DNA from: Clostridium sp. CAG:169
GTDB taxonomy: Bacteria; Bacillota; Clostridia; Oscillospirales; Ruminococcaceae
Direction: 5' to 3'
Assembly (NCBI GenBank): GCA_000435195.1
Contig: FR880196.1
Span: 17,261 to 33,022, forward strand
Length of the DNA: 15,762 nucleotides
Shown here: positions 1 to 6,442 of the stretch, piece after piece
How positions within the stretch are numbered: position 1 is the stretch's first letter
How the letters are laid out: every line of letters starts with the position of its first letter
Position numbers and translations under genes: made by a program
The notes under the pieces: generated by a model
Databases searched by the model: none
Told to the model about the DNA's origin: nothing
What the model saw: the letters and a program-made list of their open reading frames with translations, nothing else

Positions 1-469
1 CGGCGGAACGGGCAGCTTTTCGATGGAGCCGGTGATGCCCGACCTGCTGCCCGACCGGCTGGAGGGCGGGACGGTCAACACACCCGGAATCCTGGGACTG
101 AGCGCCGGCATCTCCTTTGTGCTGCAAAACACGCCGCAGCGGCTGTATGAAAAGGAGATGCAGCTGTGTGCTTCTCTCTACGAGCAGCTGTGCGGGATTC
201 GGGGCGTACAGCTGTATTCGCAGCCGCCGTGTATAGGAAAAAATCTGCCGGTGATTGCGCTGAATCTGGGAAATCTGGATTCGACTGCGGCAGCAGAGTG
301 TTTGAATGAAAAGGGGATTGCGGTGCGGGCAGGTTTTCACTGTGCGGCACTGGCACACCGCAAGATGCACACCGACCGCGACGGTGTGGTGCGGATGAGT
401 CTGGGTGCCTTCAACACCCGCGCGCAGGCGGATGCCTGCTGTGCAGCGGTGCGAGCTATTTTATCGTAA
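1..469 (+). CDS. Cysteine-desulfurase-family aminotransferase (class V), 3' part only
   Basis: The reading frame is already open at the window edge (first full codon at base 2), so only the last 155 or so residues are present and the true start lies upstream. What is visible is the C-terminal half of a PLP-dependent class V aminotransferase fold. It begins with a GGTGS motif that contacts the cofactor phosphate, followed by an EGGTVNTPGILGL segment. Near the end is a GIAVRAGFHCA loop holding the catalytic cysteine (codon 341-343), which would carry the persulfide taken from L-cysteine. This pattern matches the EF2568-like 'cysteine desulfurase family' group related to SufS/CsdA more closely than IscS. 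The protein would be cytosolic. The lysine that binds PLP is outside the window. No FeS-assembly partner is visible downstream; the next gene, 189-198 bp away, has its own promoter. The family call is secure; the physiological sulfur acceptor is unknown. Confidence 0.9.
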   Translation, partial: GGTGSFSMEPVMPDLLPDRLEGGTVNTPGILGLSAGISFVLQNTPQRLYEKEMQLCASLYEQLCGIRGVQLYSQPPCIGKNLPVIALNLGNLDSTAAAECLNEKGIAVRAGFHCAALAHRKMHTDRDGVVRMSLGAFNTRAQADACCAAVRAILS

Positions 470-526
470 AATTTGTGAGATTGTGTGAAAAGGGAAAAAT
501 GTTTGCGGGAAATTTTGTAGGAGCTG

Positions 527-555
527 TTGGATTGCTGCACAAAATATGTTAAAAT
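527..555 (+). promoter_or_regulatory. Probable sigma-A promoter of cdaA-cdaR
   Basis: A TTGGAT -35 box (527-532) is followed after 17 bp by a TAAAAT -10 box (550-555). A TG one base before the -10 box gives an extended -10. The start of transcription would fall near 562, leaving a leader of about 100 nt before cdaA. Called by eye against the sigma-A consensus. Confidence 0.6.
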
Positions 556-564
556 AAAATAAGG

Positions 565-624
565 ACAGCCACATCATCTTCCGGCGCTGCACGGCAGCGT
601 CGGCAGCCAGAGGGGACAGGCTGT
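565..624 (+). promoter_or_regulatory. Structured 5' leader of cdaA
   Basis: The leader can fold into a very stable GC-rich hairpin: CCGGCGCTGC (581-590) pairs with 594-603 across a 3-nt loop, ten pairs with one G-U. It is enclosed by a second helix of ACAGCC (565-570) with GGCTGT (619-624). No U-tract follows, so it does not look like a terminator. It does not resemble a riboswitch class that I can recognise, including the ydaO c-di-AMP type. A role in mRNA stability or translation control is inference. Confidence 0.4.
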
Positions 625-666
625 TGAACAACGAAAAAACAGGCAGAGAAGAGAAGGATGATGACG

Positions 667-1536
667 ATGGTAAGTGAATGGAACCAGATCATCGGTACGG
701 TAAAGGCAATCGGAATTTGGGATATTCTGGATATTGTGATTGTTGCCCTGCTGATCTATCAGGTGATCAAACTGATTCGGGAAACCAGAGCGATGCAGCT
801 GGCAAAGGGATTGATTTTGCTGCTGCTGTTATATTTTGTAGCATACAACTTAAATATGAAGACGGTGCGATTCATCATGCAGAATGTAGTGGCAACCGGT
901 GTGCTGGCGTTGGTCATCGTCTTTCAGCCGGAGCTGCGCAGGATGCTTGAGCACGTGGCACAGACCAAGCTCAACAAGCTCAATATTTTTCAGTCCTCGC
1001 AGGATAAGGACAGCGAGCTGACCGGCGTCTGGAACGAGTCGATTTCGGTCATTGCCAACGCCTGCGAAACCCTTTCCAAAACCAAGACCGGTGCTCTGAT
1101 TGTCTTTGAACGGCAGACCAAGCTGGGGGAAATCATCAAGACCGGAACTGTGGTGGATGCAACCCCGAGCAACGAGCTGATTGGCAACCTGTTTTTTGTC
1201 AACTCGCCGCTGCACGACGGCGCGATGATTATTCGAGACGGACGCATCTGCGCTTCGGGATGCTTCTTGCCGCTGAGCCAGAACTATACCATCAGCAAGG
1301 AGATGGGCACCCGTCACCGCGCAGCGCTGGGCGTGAGTGAAAACTCGGATGCGGTGGTCGTGGTGGTTTCGGAGGAAACCGGGACCATTTCCATTGCAGA
1401 GGGCGGCGTCATCGAGCGGAATTTTACCATTCCACAGCTGGAAAAGCGTCTGCGCCATGAAATCCTTCACAAAAACGAGGAAGGTCAGCGCAAGCAGAGC
1501 AGCGTCAAGGCGTTGCTGCGCAAGGTCAAAAAGTAA
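667..1536 (+). CDS. cdaA: Diadenylate cyclase CdaA (c-di-AMP synthase)
   Basis: Membrane enzyme that condenses two ATP into cyclic di-AMP, the messenger that controls potassium and osmolyte balance and cell-wall homeostasis in Firmicutes. From the ATG at 667 it has 289 residues, close to the family norm. Three hydrophobic helices lie at about 19-35, 46-62 and 68-86. A DisA_N/DAC catalytic domain follows, with the diagnostic DGA motif (184-186, in LHDGAMIIRDG) and RHR motif (216-218, in GTRHRAALG). The C-terminus is lysine-rich. ATGs also occur at 658 and 661, but AAGG (654-657) abuts the first; it lies 9 nt before 667, so 667 is preferred. The cdaR gene begins 24 bp downstream, as in the conserved cda operon. 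Membrane topology and operon context distinguish it from DisA and CdaS. Confidence 0.95.
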   Translation: MVSEWNQIIGTVKAIGIWDILDIVIVALLIYQVIKLIRETRAMQLAKGLILLLLLYFVAYNLNMKTVRFIMQNVVATGVLALVIVFQPELRRMLEHVAQTKLNKLNIFQSSQDKDSELTGVWNESISVIANACETLSKTKTGALIVFERQTKLGEIIKTGTVVDATPSNELIGNLFFVNSPLHDGAMIIRDGRICASGCFLPLSQNYTISKEMGTRHRAALGVSENSDAVVVVVSEETGTISIAEGGVIERNFTIPQLEKRLRHEILHKNEEGQRKQSSVKALLRKVKK

Positions 1537-1560
1537 GACGGCGGAGAGGATGATCTGTGG

Positions 1561-2895
1561 GTGAAAAAAGAATCTATTTTTGATAACAAAACCTTTTTGG
1601 TGGTACTTTCGGTCGTCATGGCATTTTTGGCGTGGATTTTTGTGTCGCTCAACTCCAATGATACCAAAGGAAAGACCATCAGCGGCATTGCCATTGATAT
1701 GCAGCAGGTGGACGAATCGATTGGCAAGCTGGGCTTGAGCACCATCTCAGCAGAGCAGCCGAAGGTGACCGTTCGGGTGGAGGGTGTAATTTATGACATC
1801 GGAAACCTGACCGCTTCGGATGTGCGGGTCTACCCGGATATTTCCAAGGTGACCACCGCAGGCGTACACACGGTGGAGCTCAAAGGAGAGGTGGAGGACG
1901 GCGACAAGAATATCAGCATTGAGTCCATCTCACCGGCCAGCATCCAAATCAAGTTTGACAGCCTGGAAACCGTTACCATGGACATCAAGGCAAGACTGTC
2001 CGGGTACAGCGCACCGGCAGACGATTATCTGATTCGCGATGTCAGCGTCAGCCCGTCCAGTGTGGAGCTGACCGGACCGGCAGAGGATATTGCAAGAATC
2101 AGCCAGTGCGTGGTGGAAAAGGACATCGACCAGGAGTTGACCAGCAGCTACAGTGAAACCCTTCCGATTCAATTTTTGGATGTGGACGGCAACGAACTGG
2201 ATTTAAAATATGTGGTCAGCGATGTCACTGAAGCCAGAGTGACCATCCCAATCCTCAAGAAGAAGGTCGTTCCGGTTCGTCTGGATTTCATCAATGTGCC
2301 GGAGGGCTTCCCGGTCGGACAGCTGAGCTTCCATATTTCCAACGAGGAGATCGAGGTGGCAGGACCGGCGGAGGCAATCGACCGTTATAAGGAGATTCCA
2401 CTGGGACAGATTGACCTGCGCACACTGGATATTGGTATGACAGAATCCTTTGCAGTCGAGCTGCCGACCGGATTTGTCAACACCCAGAATATCCAGAGCG
2501 TTCTGGTTCAGCTCAATTCGGAGGGAATGGTCAGCAAAAACTTTAACGTAAGCACCATTCTGATCAACAATGTGCCGCTCAACTATCAGGCGACCGCAAC
2601 CACCCAGGAGATTCCGAATGTCAAGGTGGTGGGTCCGCAGTCGATTGTAGAGAATCTGGTAGCGGGCGACATCGTGGCAACGGTCGATCTGGAGGAAAGC
2701 TCGAGCATCGCTTCGGGACAGATTGAGCTGCCGGTCAAGATCTCCATTCCGAAAAAGGGTCTGGTCTGGGCAAGCGGCAGCTATAAGGCAATCATCTCCA
2801 TCGCCGAGCAGAACGGCTCACAGACAACAACGGAGGATGAAACAGAACAGCCGCAGGAGCCGCAGTCGGAGCCAACCGAGCAACAGACAGAATAA
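1561..2895 (+). CDS. cdaR: CdaR, YbbR-domain regulator of CdaA
   Basis: Membrane-anchored partner of the diadenylate cyclase, which in other Firmicutes binds CdaA and tunes c-di-AMP output. The 444-residue protein has an N-terminal transmembrane helix (about 11-31). An extracytoplasmic region follows, composed of repeated YbbR-type beta domains, roughly at 45-130, 135-220, 225-310 and 320-405; each carries an 'ELTGP/EVAGP/KVVGP'-like turn. The tail (about 412-444) is acidic, Gln/Thr/Glu-rich and low in complexity, probably disordered. The start is a GTG at 1561, 11 nt after GGAGAGG (1543-1549). It lies 24 bp after cdaA and is surely co-transcribed. The usual next gene, glmM, is not here. Identification rests on the repeats and synteny and is firm. 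Confidence 0.93.
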   Translation: MKKESIFDNKTFLVVLSVVMAFLAWIFVSLNSNDTKGKTISGIAIDMQQVDESIGKLGLSTISAEQPKVTVRVEGVIYDIGNLTASDVRVYPDISKVTTAGVHTVELKGEVEDGDKNISIESISPASIQIKFDSLETVTMDIKARLSGYSAPADDYLIRDVSVSPSSVELTGPAEDIARISQCVVEKDIDQELTSSYSETLPIQFLDVDGNELDLKYVVSDVTEARVTIPILKKKVVPVRLDFINVPEGFPVGQLSFHISNEEIEVAGPAEAIDRYKEIPLGQIDLRTLDIGMTESFAVELPTGFVNTQNIQSVLVQLNSEGMVSKNFNVSTILINNVPLNYQATATTQEIPNVKVVGPQSIVENLVAGDIVATVDLEESSSIASGQIELPVKISIPKKGLVWASGSYKAIISIAEQNGSQTTTEDETEQPQEPQSEPTEQQTE

Positions 2896-2911
2896 AACGA
2901 AGATAGAGCAG

Positions 2912-2951
2912 GAAGCCCGCAGCCGTCTGCATGACAGCCCGCGGGCTTTTT
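2912..2951 (+). terminator. Terminator-like hairpin after cdaR
   Basis: AAGCCCGC (2913-2920) pairs with GCGGGCTT (2941-2948) around a 20-nt loop and runs into a T-tract (2947-2951). It lies only about 30 bp before the next start codon and no promoter is evident between. It may therefore terminate only part of the transcripts and set a lower level for the downstream oxidoreductase. Confidence 0.6.
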
Positions 2952-2981
2952 GCCGGAAGAAAACAGGAAAGGCGGTCGGAT

Positions 2982-4610
2982 ATGGCGATCATTGTTTCGC
3001 AAGTCAAAACCAGATTGAAGGATGGCAGCAGCCATCAGCAGATCATCGAATCGGCAAGAAAAACAGCGCAGCTGCGCCCGGAACAGATTAAGCGCAGCTA
3101 TCTCATCAAAAGCAGCGTGGACGCAAGACACCAGGAGAACATATTGCTGGTCAGCTCGGTGGGATTTGAGCTTCATACAGCGAAAGAAGAACAGCAGACG
3201 GTGGCACGGCTGCAAAGGACAAAGGCAGCTTCGTCGGTCAAATGGGAGGAAAAGCAGCCGCTGGAATTTGTGCAGGGTCAGAGCCCGATGGAGCATCCGC
3301 CGGTGGTAGTAGGCTTTGGTCCGGCAGGGATGTTTGCCGCCTTGACCCTTGCCCGTCTGGGTTACTGTCCTGTTGTGCTGGAGCGCGGCGCAGATGTGGA
3401 CAGCCGGGTGCAGGCAGTGCAGGGCTTCTGGCAGCAAAGGCATTTGGATGTCAAAACCAACGTGCAGTTCGGCGAAGGGGGAGCCGGAACCTTTTCGGAC
3501 GGCAAGCTGACCACCCGCATCAGCGACCCGCGGTGCGATTTTGTGCTGGAAGAGATGATCCGCCACGGCGCGCCGGAGGAGATACGTTACCGGCAGAAGC
3601 CGCACGTGGGGACCGACCTGCTGCGCGGGGTGGTCAAATCCATCCGAGAGGAAATCATCCGGCTGGGTGGACAGGTGTTGTTTGAAACCAAGATGGAGCG
3701 TGTGCTTTTGCGGCAGGGACGGGTGCAGGCGGTCAAGAGTAGCGCTGGAGAGATTCCGACACAGGTCTTGGTGCTGGCAATCGGTCACAGTGCGCGGGAC
3801 ACCTTCGAACAGCTGTGTGCCGACGGTATATTTTTGGAGCCGAAGCCATTTTCGGTGGGTGTGCGCATCGAGCAGCGGCAGTCGGTAATCGATGCCGGAC
3901 TGTACGGCAAACAGGCGGGACATCCGGCTCTGCCAAAGGGAGAGTATCAGCTTTCCTGGAGGGACGAGCAGGGCAGAGGGGTCTACACCTTCTGTATGTG
4001 TCCCGGAGGATATGTGGTGGCTTCCTCCTCGGAGGAGGAGACGGTGGTCACCAATGGAATGAGCGAATATGCCCGCGATGGAGAGAATGCCAACGCAGCG
4101 CTGGTGGTGTCGGTGGATGCTTCCGATTTTGGCAGCGGCGTGCTGGACGGCGTAGCGTTTCAGCGCAGATTGGAGCGGCAGGCGTTTGTGCTGGGCGGCA
4201 AGGATTACCGCGCACCGGCGCAGTCGGTCAAAAGCTATCTGGAGGCAGCCGCTCCCGACCTTTCGCAGGCTGCCACCGCACCCAGCTTTTCCTGCGGAGT
4301 GCGGGAAGCGGATCTGCACAGCCTGTTCCCGCAACCCATCAACCAGATGCTGGAGCAGGGACTGCGCCGCTTTAATCGCAGATTGCCGGGCTTTGCCGAT
4401 GCCGATGCGGTGATGACCGGCGTGGAGACCAGAACCTCGTCGCCGGTGCGCATCACCCGCGATGCCCAGAGCTTTCAGGCGCTGGGGATGCAGGGACTGT
4501 ACCCCTGTGGAGAGGGTGCAGGCTATGCGGGAGGCATTATGAGTGCCGCAGTGGACGGTGTTCGGATTGCCCAGCAGATTATCGGGCAGTATGCACCGGT
4601 CAAACAATAA
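2982..4610 (+). CDS. FAD-dependent dehydrogenase, COG2509 type
   Basis: Cytosolic flavoprotein of the uncharacterised COG2509 (NAD(P)/FAD-dependent oxidoreductase) family; the substrate is unknown. The 542-residue protein has an N-terminal domain of about 100 residues without a nucleotide-binding motif. A Rossmann FAD-binding site follows: GFGPAG at 111-116, then LERG about 20 residues on. The family signature VQFGEGGAGTFSDGKLTTR is at about 161-179. C-terminal blocks include GVETRTSSPVRITR and a GEGAGYAGGIMSAAVDG stretch typical of the FAD-closing part of these folds. The ATG at 2982 is chosen because AGGAAAGG (2965-2972) lies 9 nt upstream and the N-terminus matches the family. An earlier in-frame ATG at 2931 lies inside the terminator loop and has no ribosome-binding site. 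It follows cdaA-cdaR in the position often held by glmM; whether it acts in c-di-AMP or envelope metabolism is not shown. Confidence 0.88.
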   Translation: MAIIVSQVKTRLKDGSSHQQIIESARKTAQLRPEQIKRSYLIKSSVDARHQENILLVSSVGFELHTAKEEQQTVARLQRTKAASSVKWEEKQPLEFVQGQSPMEHPPVVVGFGPAGMFAALTLARLGYCPVVLERGADVDSRVQAVQGFWQQRHLDVKTNVQFGEGGAGTFSDGKLTTRISDPRCDFVLEEMIRHGAPEEIRYRQKPHVGTDLLRGVVKSIREEIIRLGGQVLFETKMERVLLRQGRVQAVKSSAGEIPTQVLVLAIGHSARDTFEQLCADGIFLEPKPFSVGVRIEQRQSVIDAGLYGKQAGHPALPKGEYQLSWRDEQGRGVYTFCMCPGGYVVASSSEEETVVTNGMSEYARDGENANAALVVSVDASDFGSGVLDGVAFQRRLERQAFVLGGKDYRAPAQSVKSYLEAAAPDLSQAATAPSFSCGVREADLHSLFPQPINQMLEQGLRRFNRRLPGFADADAVMTGVETRTSSPVRITRDAQSFQALGMQGLYPCGEGAGYAGGIMSAAVDGVRIAQQIIGQYAPVKQ

Positions 4611-4619
4611 AGCAGACAA

Positions 4620-4656
4620 AAAAGCCACCGGACCTTTAAAAGGTCCGGTGGCTTTT
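4620..4656. terminator. Two-way intrinsic terminator between convergent genes
   Basis: A perfect 15-bp stem, AAAAGCCACCGGACC (4620-4634) with its complement at 4642-4656, is closed by a TTTAAAA loop that can pair further. T-rich tracts lie on the exit side of both strands. It sits between the convergent FAD dehydrogenase (+) and the rpoN-like gene (-) and can end both transcripts. Confidence 0.93.
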
Positions 4657-4674
4657 GCAATTTATTTTTTTATT

Positions 4675-6126
4675 TTAGCAATGGTCATGTCCACAGCTGC
4701 AATGCTCGTCTTCACATCCGCAGTGGTCATGTCCACAGCTGCAATGTTCGTCTTCACAACCGCAGGAATCCTCTTCCTCACAGCAAGCCTGATGCGGGTC
4801 ATAGAAGATGCGGTGTTCGCTGTCGGGGATGTTCAGCTCCTCGCGCAGACGTTCCACCAGCTCTTCGGTGGCAAAGATGCCGTCCTGTGCCAGCAGCTGA
4901 GCAAGCTGTTCGTCGGTGTACGGCTCATCGGGCTGTTCTGTGCGCACGATGGCGGACAGCTGGGTGCGGATTGCCTCCATGCCCTCCTGCTGCGGCTGGT
5001 GTTCCCGTGCAACGAAGAATTTCATCGGGTACACGCCGAATGGAGATTGCAGGTATTTATGCTTGAGAACAGCGCTGACCAGCTCCACCGGCAGATGGAC
5101 TGCCTCGGCAAGCTCCTGGATAGGCAGCAGCTTCATGTAGCGGGGACCGAAGCGGAAGAACGGTTCCTGTAATTTAATCAGCTCTTTGGTCACTTCGACC
5201 AACAAGTTGCCGCGTAAGGTGACCTCCTGCTCAAGAAGCTGTGCATCTGCGATCTTGTCCTCCAGATATTCCCGCTCTTCCCGGTGTTCCTCTCCGCGGG
5301 AACGGGCAAGCAGATTGCGGTAATCCTCGCTGATGCGAATCTGCGGGAGGGAGAAGTCGCTGAGGGCAACGTAATACTCGTTGACAAATTTAATCATCAT
5401 TACGTCCGGCAGGATGTAGGAGGAACGGTCGTGGCTGCTGTACTGGGAGCCGGGCTTCGGGTTGAGCTGGCGGATGCGCAGCATTGCCTGCTCGATCTGC
5501 TGTTCCGATTGTCCAAACTGCTCTGCCAGCTGATGCACGTCGGCGCTGCCGGTCAGGTCGATTTCATCTAGCAGCCGTCTGGCGGTCTGGTCGTCCTCGT
5601 CCAGCTGTAAGCAAAGACATTCCTTCAGGCTGGTAGCGCCAACGCCCAGCGGCTCCAGATTTTGCAGGACAGACAGCGCTTCCTCAAATTCCGATTCACA
5701 GTAGCCCTCTTTGGCAAGGTCCTGCGCCTGTGCCAGCAGGTAGCCGTTTTCATCCAGGCAGCCTGCCAGATAGATGGCGGCGCTGCGCACCCGTTCGGGC
5801 AGTTGCAGCACGCCGATTTGTTTGGTCAGATGCTGTTCCAGCGTTTCGTCGCTGCCGACGTTGAGCATGGCATAATCGGGCTGTTCCAGAGCGGGCAGTT
5901 CCATCTCCTTGTCAAAATAGCCCAAGCCTTCCTCAAAGTCGTTGGATTCCAGCCACTCGGCTTTGCGGGCGCGCATATCTTCATCGGTGTAGCCGGTCAG
6001 ATTTTCCTCCAGCTCGATCACCGGATTTTCCAGCATCGCCTCATTCAGGTATTGGTTCAGATGCAGGGTATCCATTTTTAAGATTTTCAGCTGTCTGGGG
6101 CTGATAGTTTCTTTTCGGGCATCCAT
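4675..6126 (-). CDS. Sigma-54 (RpoN) family protein with degenerate DNA-reading motifs and Cys/His tail
   Basis: A 483-residue homologue of the alternative sigma factor sigma-54. Region I is recognisable (ISPRQLKILKMDTLHLNQYL, 8-27, then LENPVIELEEN), followed by an acidic linker. The core-binding domain (about 95-300) holds LEPLGVGATSLKEC (158-170), LNPKPG (221-226) and YILPDV. ELIKLQEPFFRFG (315-327) leads into a helix-turn-helix region (336-358). The family norm at that point is STVSR followed by TPRG; here it reads ELVSA and SPFG. The RpoN box, canonically ARRTVAKYREE, reads ATEELVERLREE (419-430), so the arginine-rich half is lost. Residues 448-483 form an added tail with 11 Cys and 6 His. 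The ATG at 6126 has AAGAGGTGA 9 nt upstream. No enhancer-binding activator is in the window. Family membership is firm; activity as a normal -24/-12 sigma factor is doubtful. Confidence 0.85.
   Translation of the reverse strand: MDARKETISPRQLKILKMDTLHLNQYLNEAMLENPVIELEENLTGYTDEDMRARKAEWLESNDFEEGLGYFDKEMELPALEQPDYAMLNVGSDETLEQHLTKQIGVLQLPERVRSAAIYLAGCLDENGYLLAQAQDLAKEGYCESEFEEALSVLQNLEPLGVGATSLKECLCLQLDEDDQTARRLLDEIDLTGSADVHQLAEQFGQSEQQIEQAMLRIRQLNPKPGSQYSSHDRSSYILPDVMMIKFVNEYYVALSDFSLPQIRISEDYRNLLARSRGEEHREEREYLEDKIADAQLLEQEVTLRGNLLVEVTKELIKLQEPFFRFGPRYMKLLPIQELAEAVHLPVELVSAVLKHKYLQSPFGVYPMKFFVAREHQPQQEGMEAIRTQLSAIVRTEQPDEPYTDEQLAQLLAQDGIFATEELVERLREELNIPDSEHRIFYDPHQACCEEEDSCGCEDEHCSCGHDHCGCEDEHCSCGHDHC
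4678..4761 (-). repeat. 42-bp tandem duplication encoding Cys/His-rich tail
   Basis: Two head-to-tail 42-bp units (4678-4719 and 4720-4761) differ at only 3 positions. Both encode GCEDEHCSCGHDHC. Each unit splits into two related 21-bp halves encoding GCEDEHC and SCGHDHC, so the end of the protein is four 7-residue units sharing a C-x3-HC pattern. The duplication is in frame and ends exactly at the stop codon. Confidence 0.95.
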
Positions 6127-6224
6127 TATGATCAGTCACCTCTTGGCAATAAAATTAGATAGAAAAGCCTTGAAAATTTTGCCATAGATCGAATCAGGCT
6201 AAAATTTCAAATTCATTTATATTT

Positions 6225-6233
6225 ATTATACCA
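6225..6233 (-). promoter_or_regulatory. Extended -10 promoter of the rpoN-like gene
   Basis: Read on the reverse strand, TGG (6233-6231) directly precedes a perfect TATAAT (6230-6225), an extended -10. The -35 region is poor (TTTTCG at 17 bp). This implies ordinary sigma-A transcription and a leader of about 90 nt before the ATG at 6126. Confidence 0.65.
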
Positions 6234-6286
6234 TACCTTTTCGGATGCGAAAATGATATTCAGGTTGTTTCATTAAAATAAACAAA

Positions 6287-6319
6287 AATCCTTTTTAAAT
6301 ATTAGCAAATTAAAGGATT
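6287..6319. repeat. Inverted repeat in divergent promoter region
   Basis: AATCCTTT (6287-6294) is repeated inverted as AAAGGATT (6312-6319), with 17 bp between. It lies upstream of both divergent promoters. It could be a regulator site or a weak hairpin; the AT-rich setting makes chance plausible. Confidence 0.35.
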
Positions 6320-6379
6320 CTCGGCGGCTGTTTTGGAAAATTTAATAGTTGAGGTCTATTTTTTCTAAGGAAAATCCGC

Positions 6380-6385
6380 TATAAT
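6380..6385 (+). promoter_or_regulatory. -10 box of the zinc-ribbon membrane protein gene
   Basis: A perfect TATAAT lies 58 bp before the ATG at 6443. No good -35 box stands at 16-18 bp; TTGAGG at 6349-6354 is 25 bp away, which is too far. It may need an activator or be weak. Confidence 0.45.
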
Positions 6386-6442
6386 GAAGCAATGTGTACA
6401 GCCGTTTGTACGGCAAAATCAGGAAAGGTGTGTCTAAAAAAG

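Larger units (their letters stand above)
6127..6442. other. AT-rich divergent intergenic region
   Basis: A 316-bp non-coding stretch between the rpoN-like gene (-) and the zinc-ribbon membrane protein gene (+). It holds one promoter for each direction and one 8-bp inverted repeat, listed separately. It is clearly more AT-rich than the flanking genes. I see no RNA gene, riboswitch or convincing small ORF with a ribosome-binding site in it. Confidence 0.8.

Noticed and set aside
470..526. Terminator for the aminotransferase gene
   Set aside because: Only a weak AAAATTT/AAATTTT pairing far apart is visible; there is no GC-rich stem with a T-run.
565..657. ydaO-type c-di-AMP riboswitch before cdaA
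   Set aside because: The leader is too short, and I cannot see the conserved two-fold core of that class. Only generic hairpins are visible.
2931..2981. Earlier ATG start for the FAD dehydrogenase
   Set aside because: The ATG at 2931 lies in the loop of the terminator hairpin without a ribosome-binding site, and adds residues not typical of the family.
2781..4628. Long open frame (615 codons) on the reverse strand opposite the FAD dehydrogenase
   Set aside because: It lies antisense to a gene with clear family motifs. Its translation is rich in Arg, His, Cys and Ser without recognisable motifs, as expected of a codon-bias shadow.
4678..4761. 42-bp repeats as a CRISPR fragment
   Set aside because: The units abut with no spacers, are in frame, and encode the protein tail; there are no cas genes.
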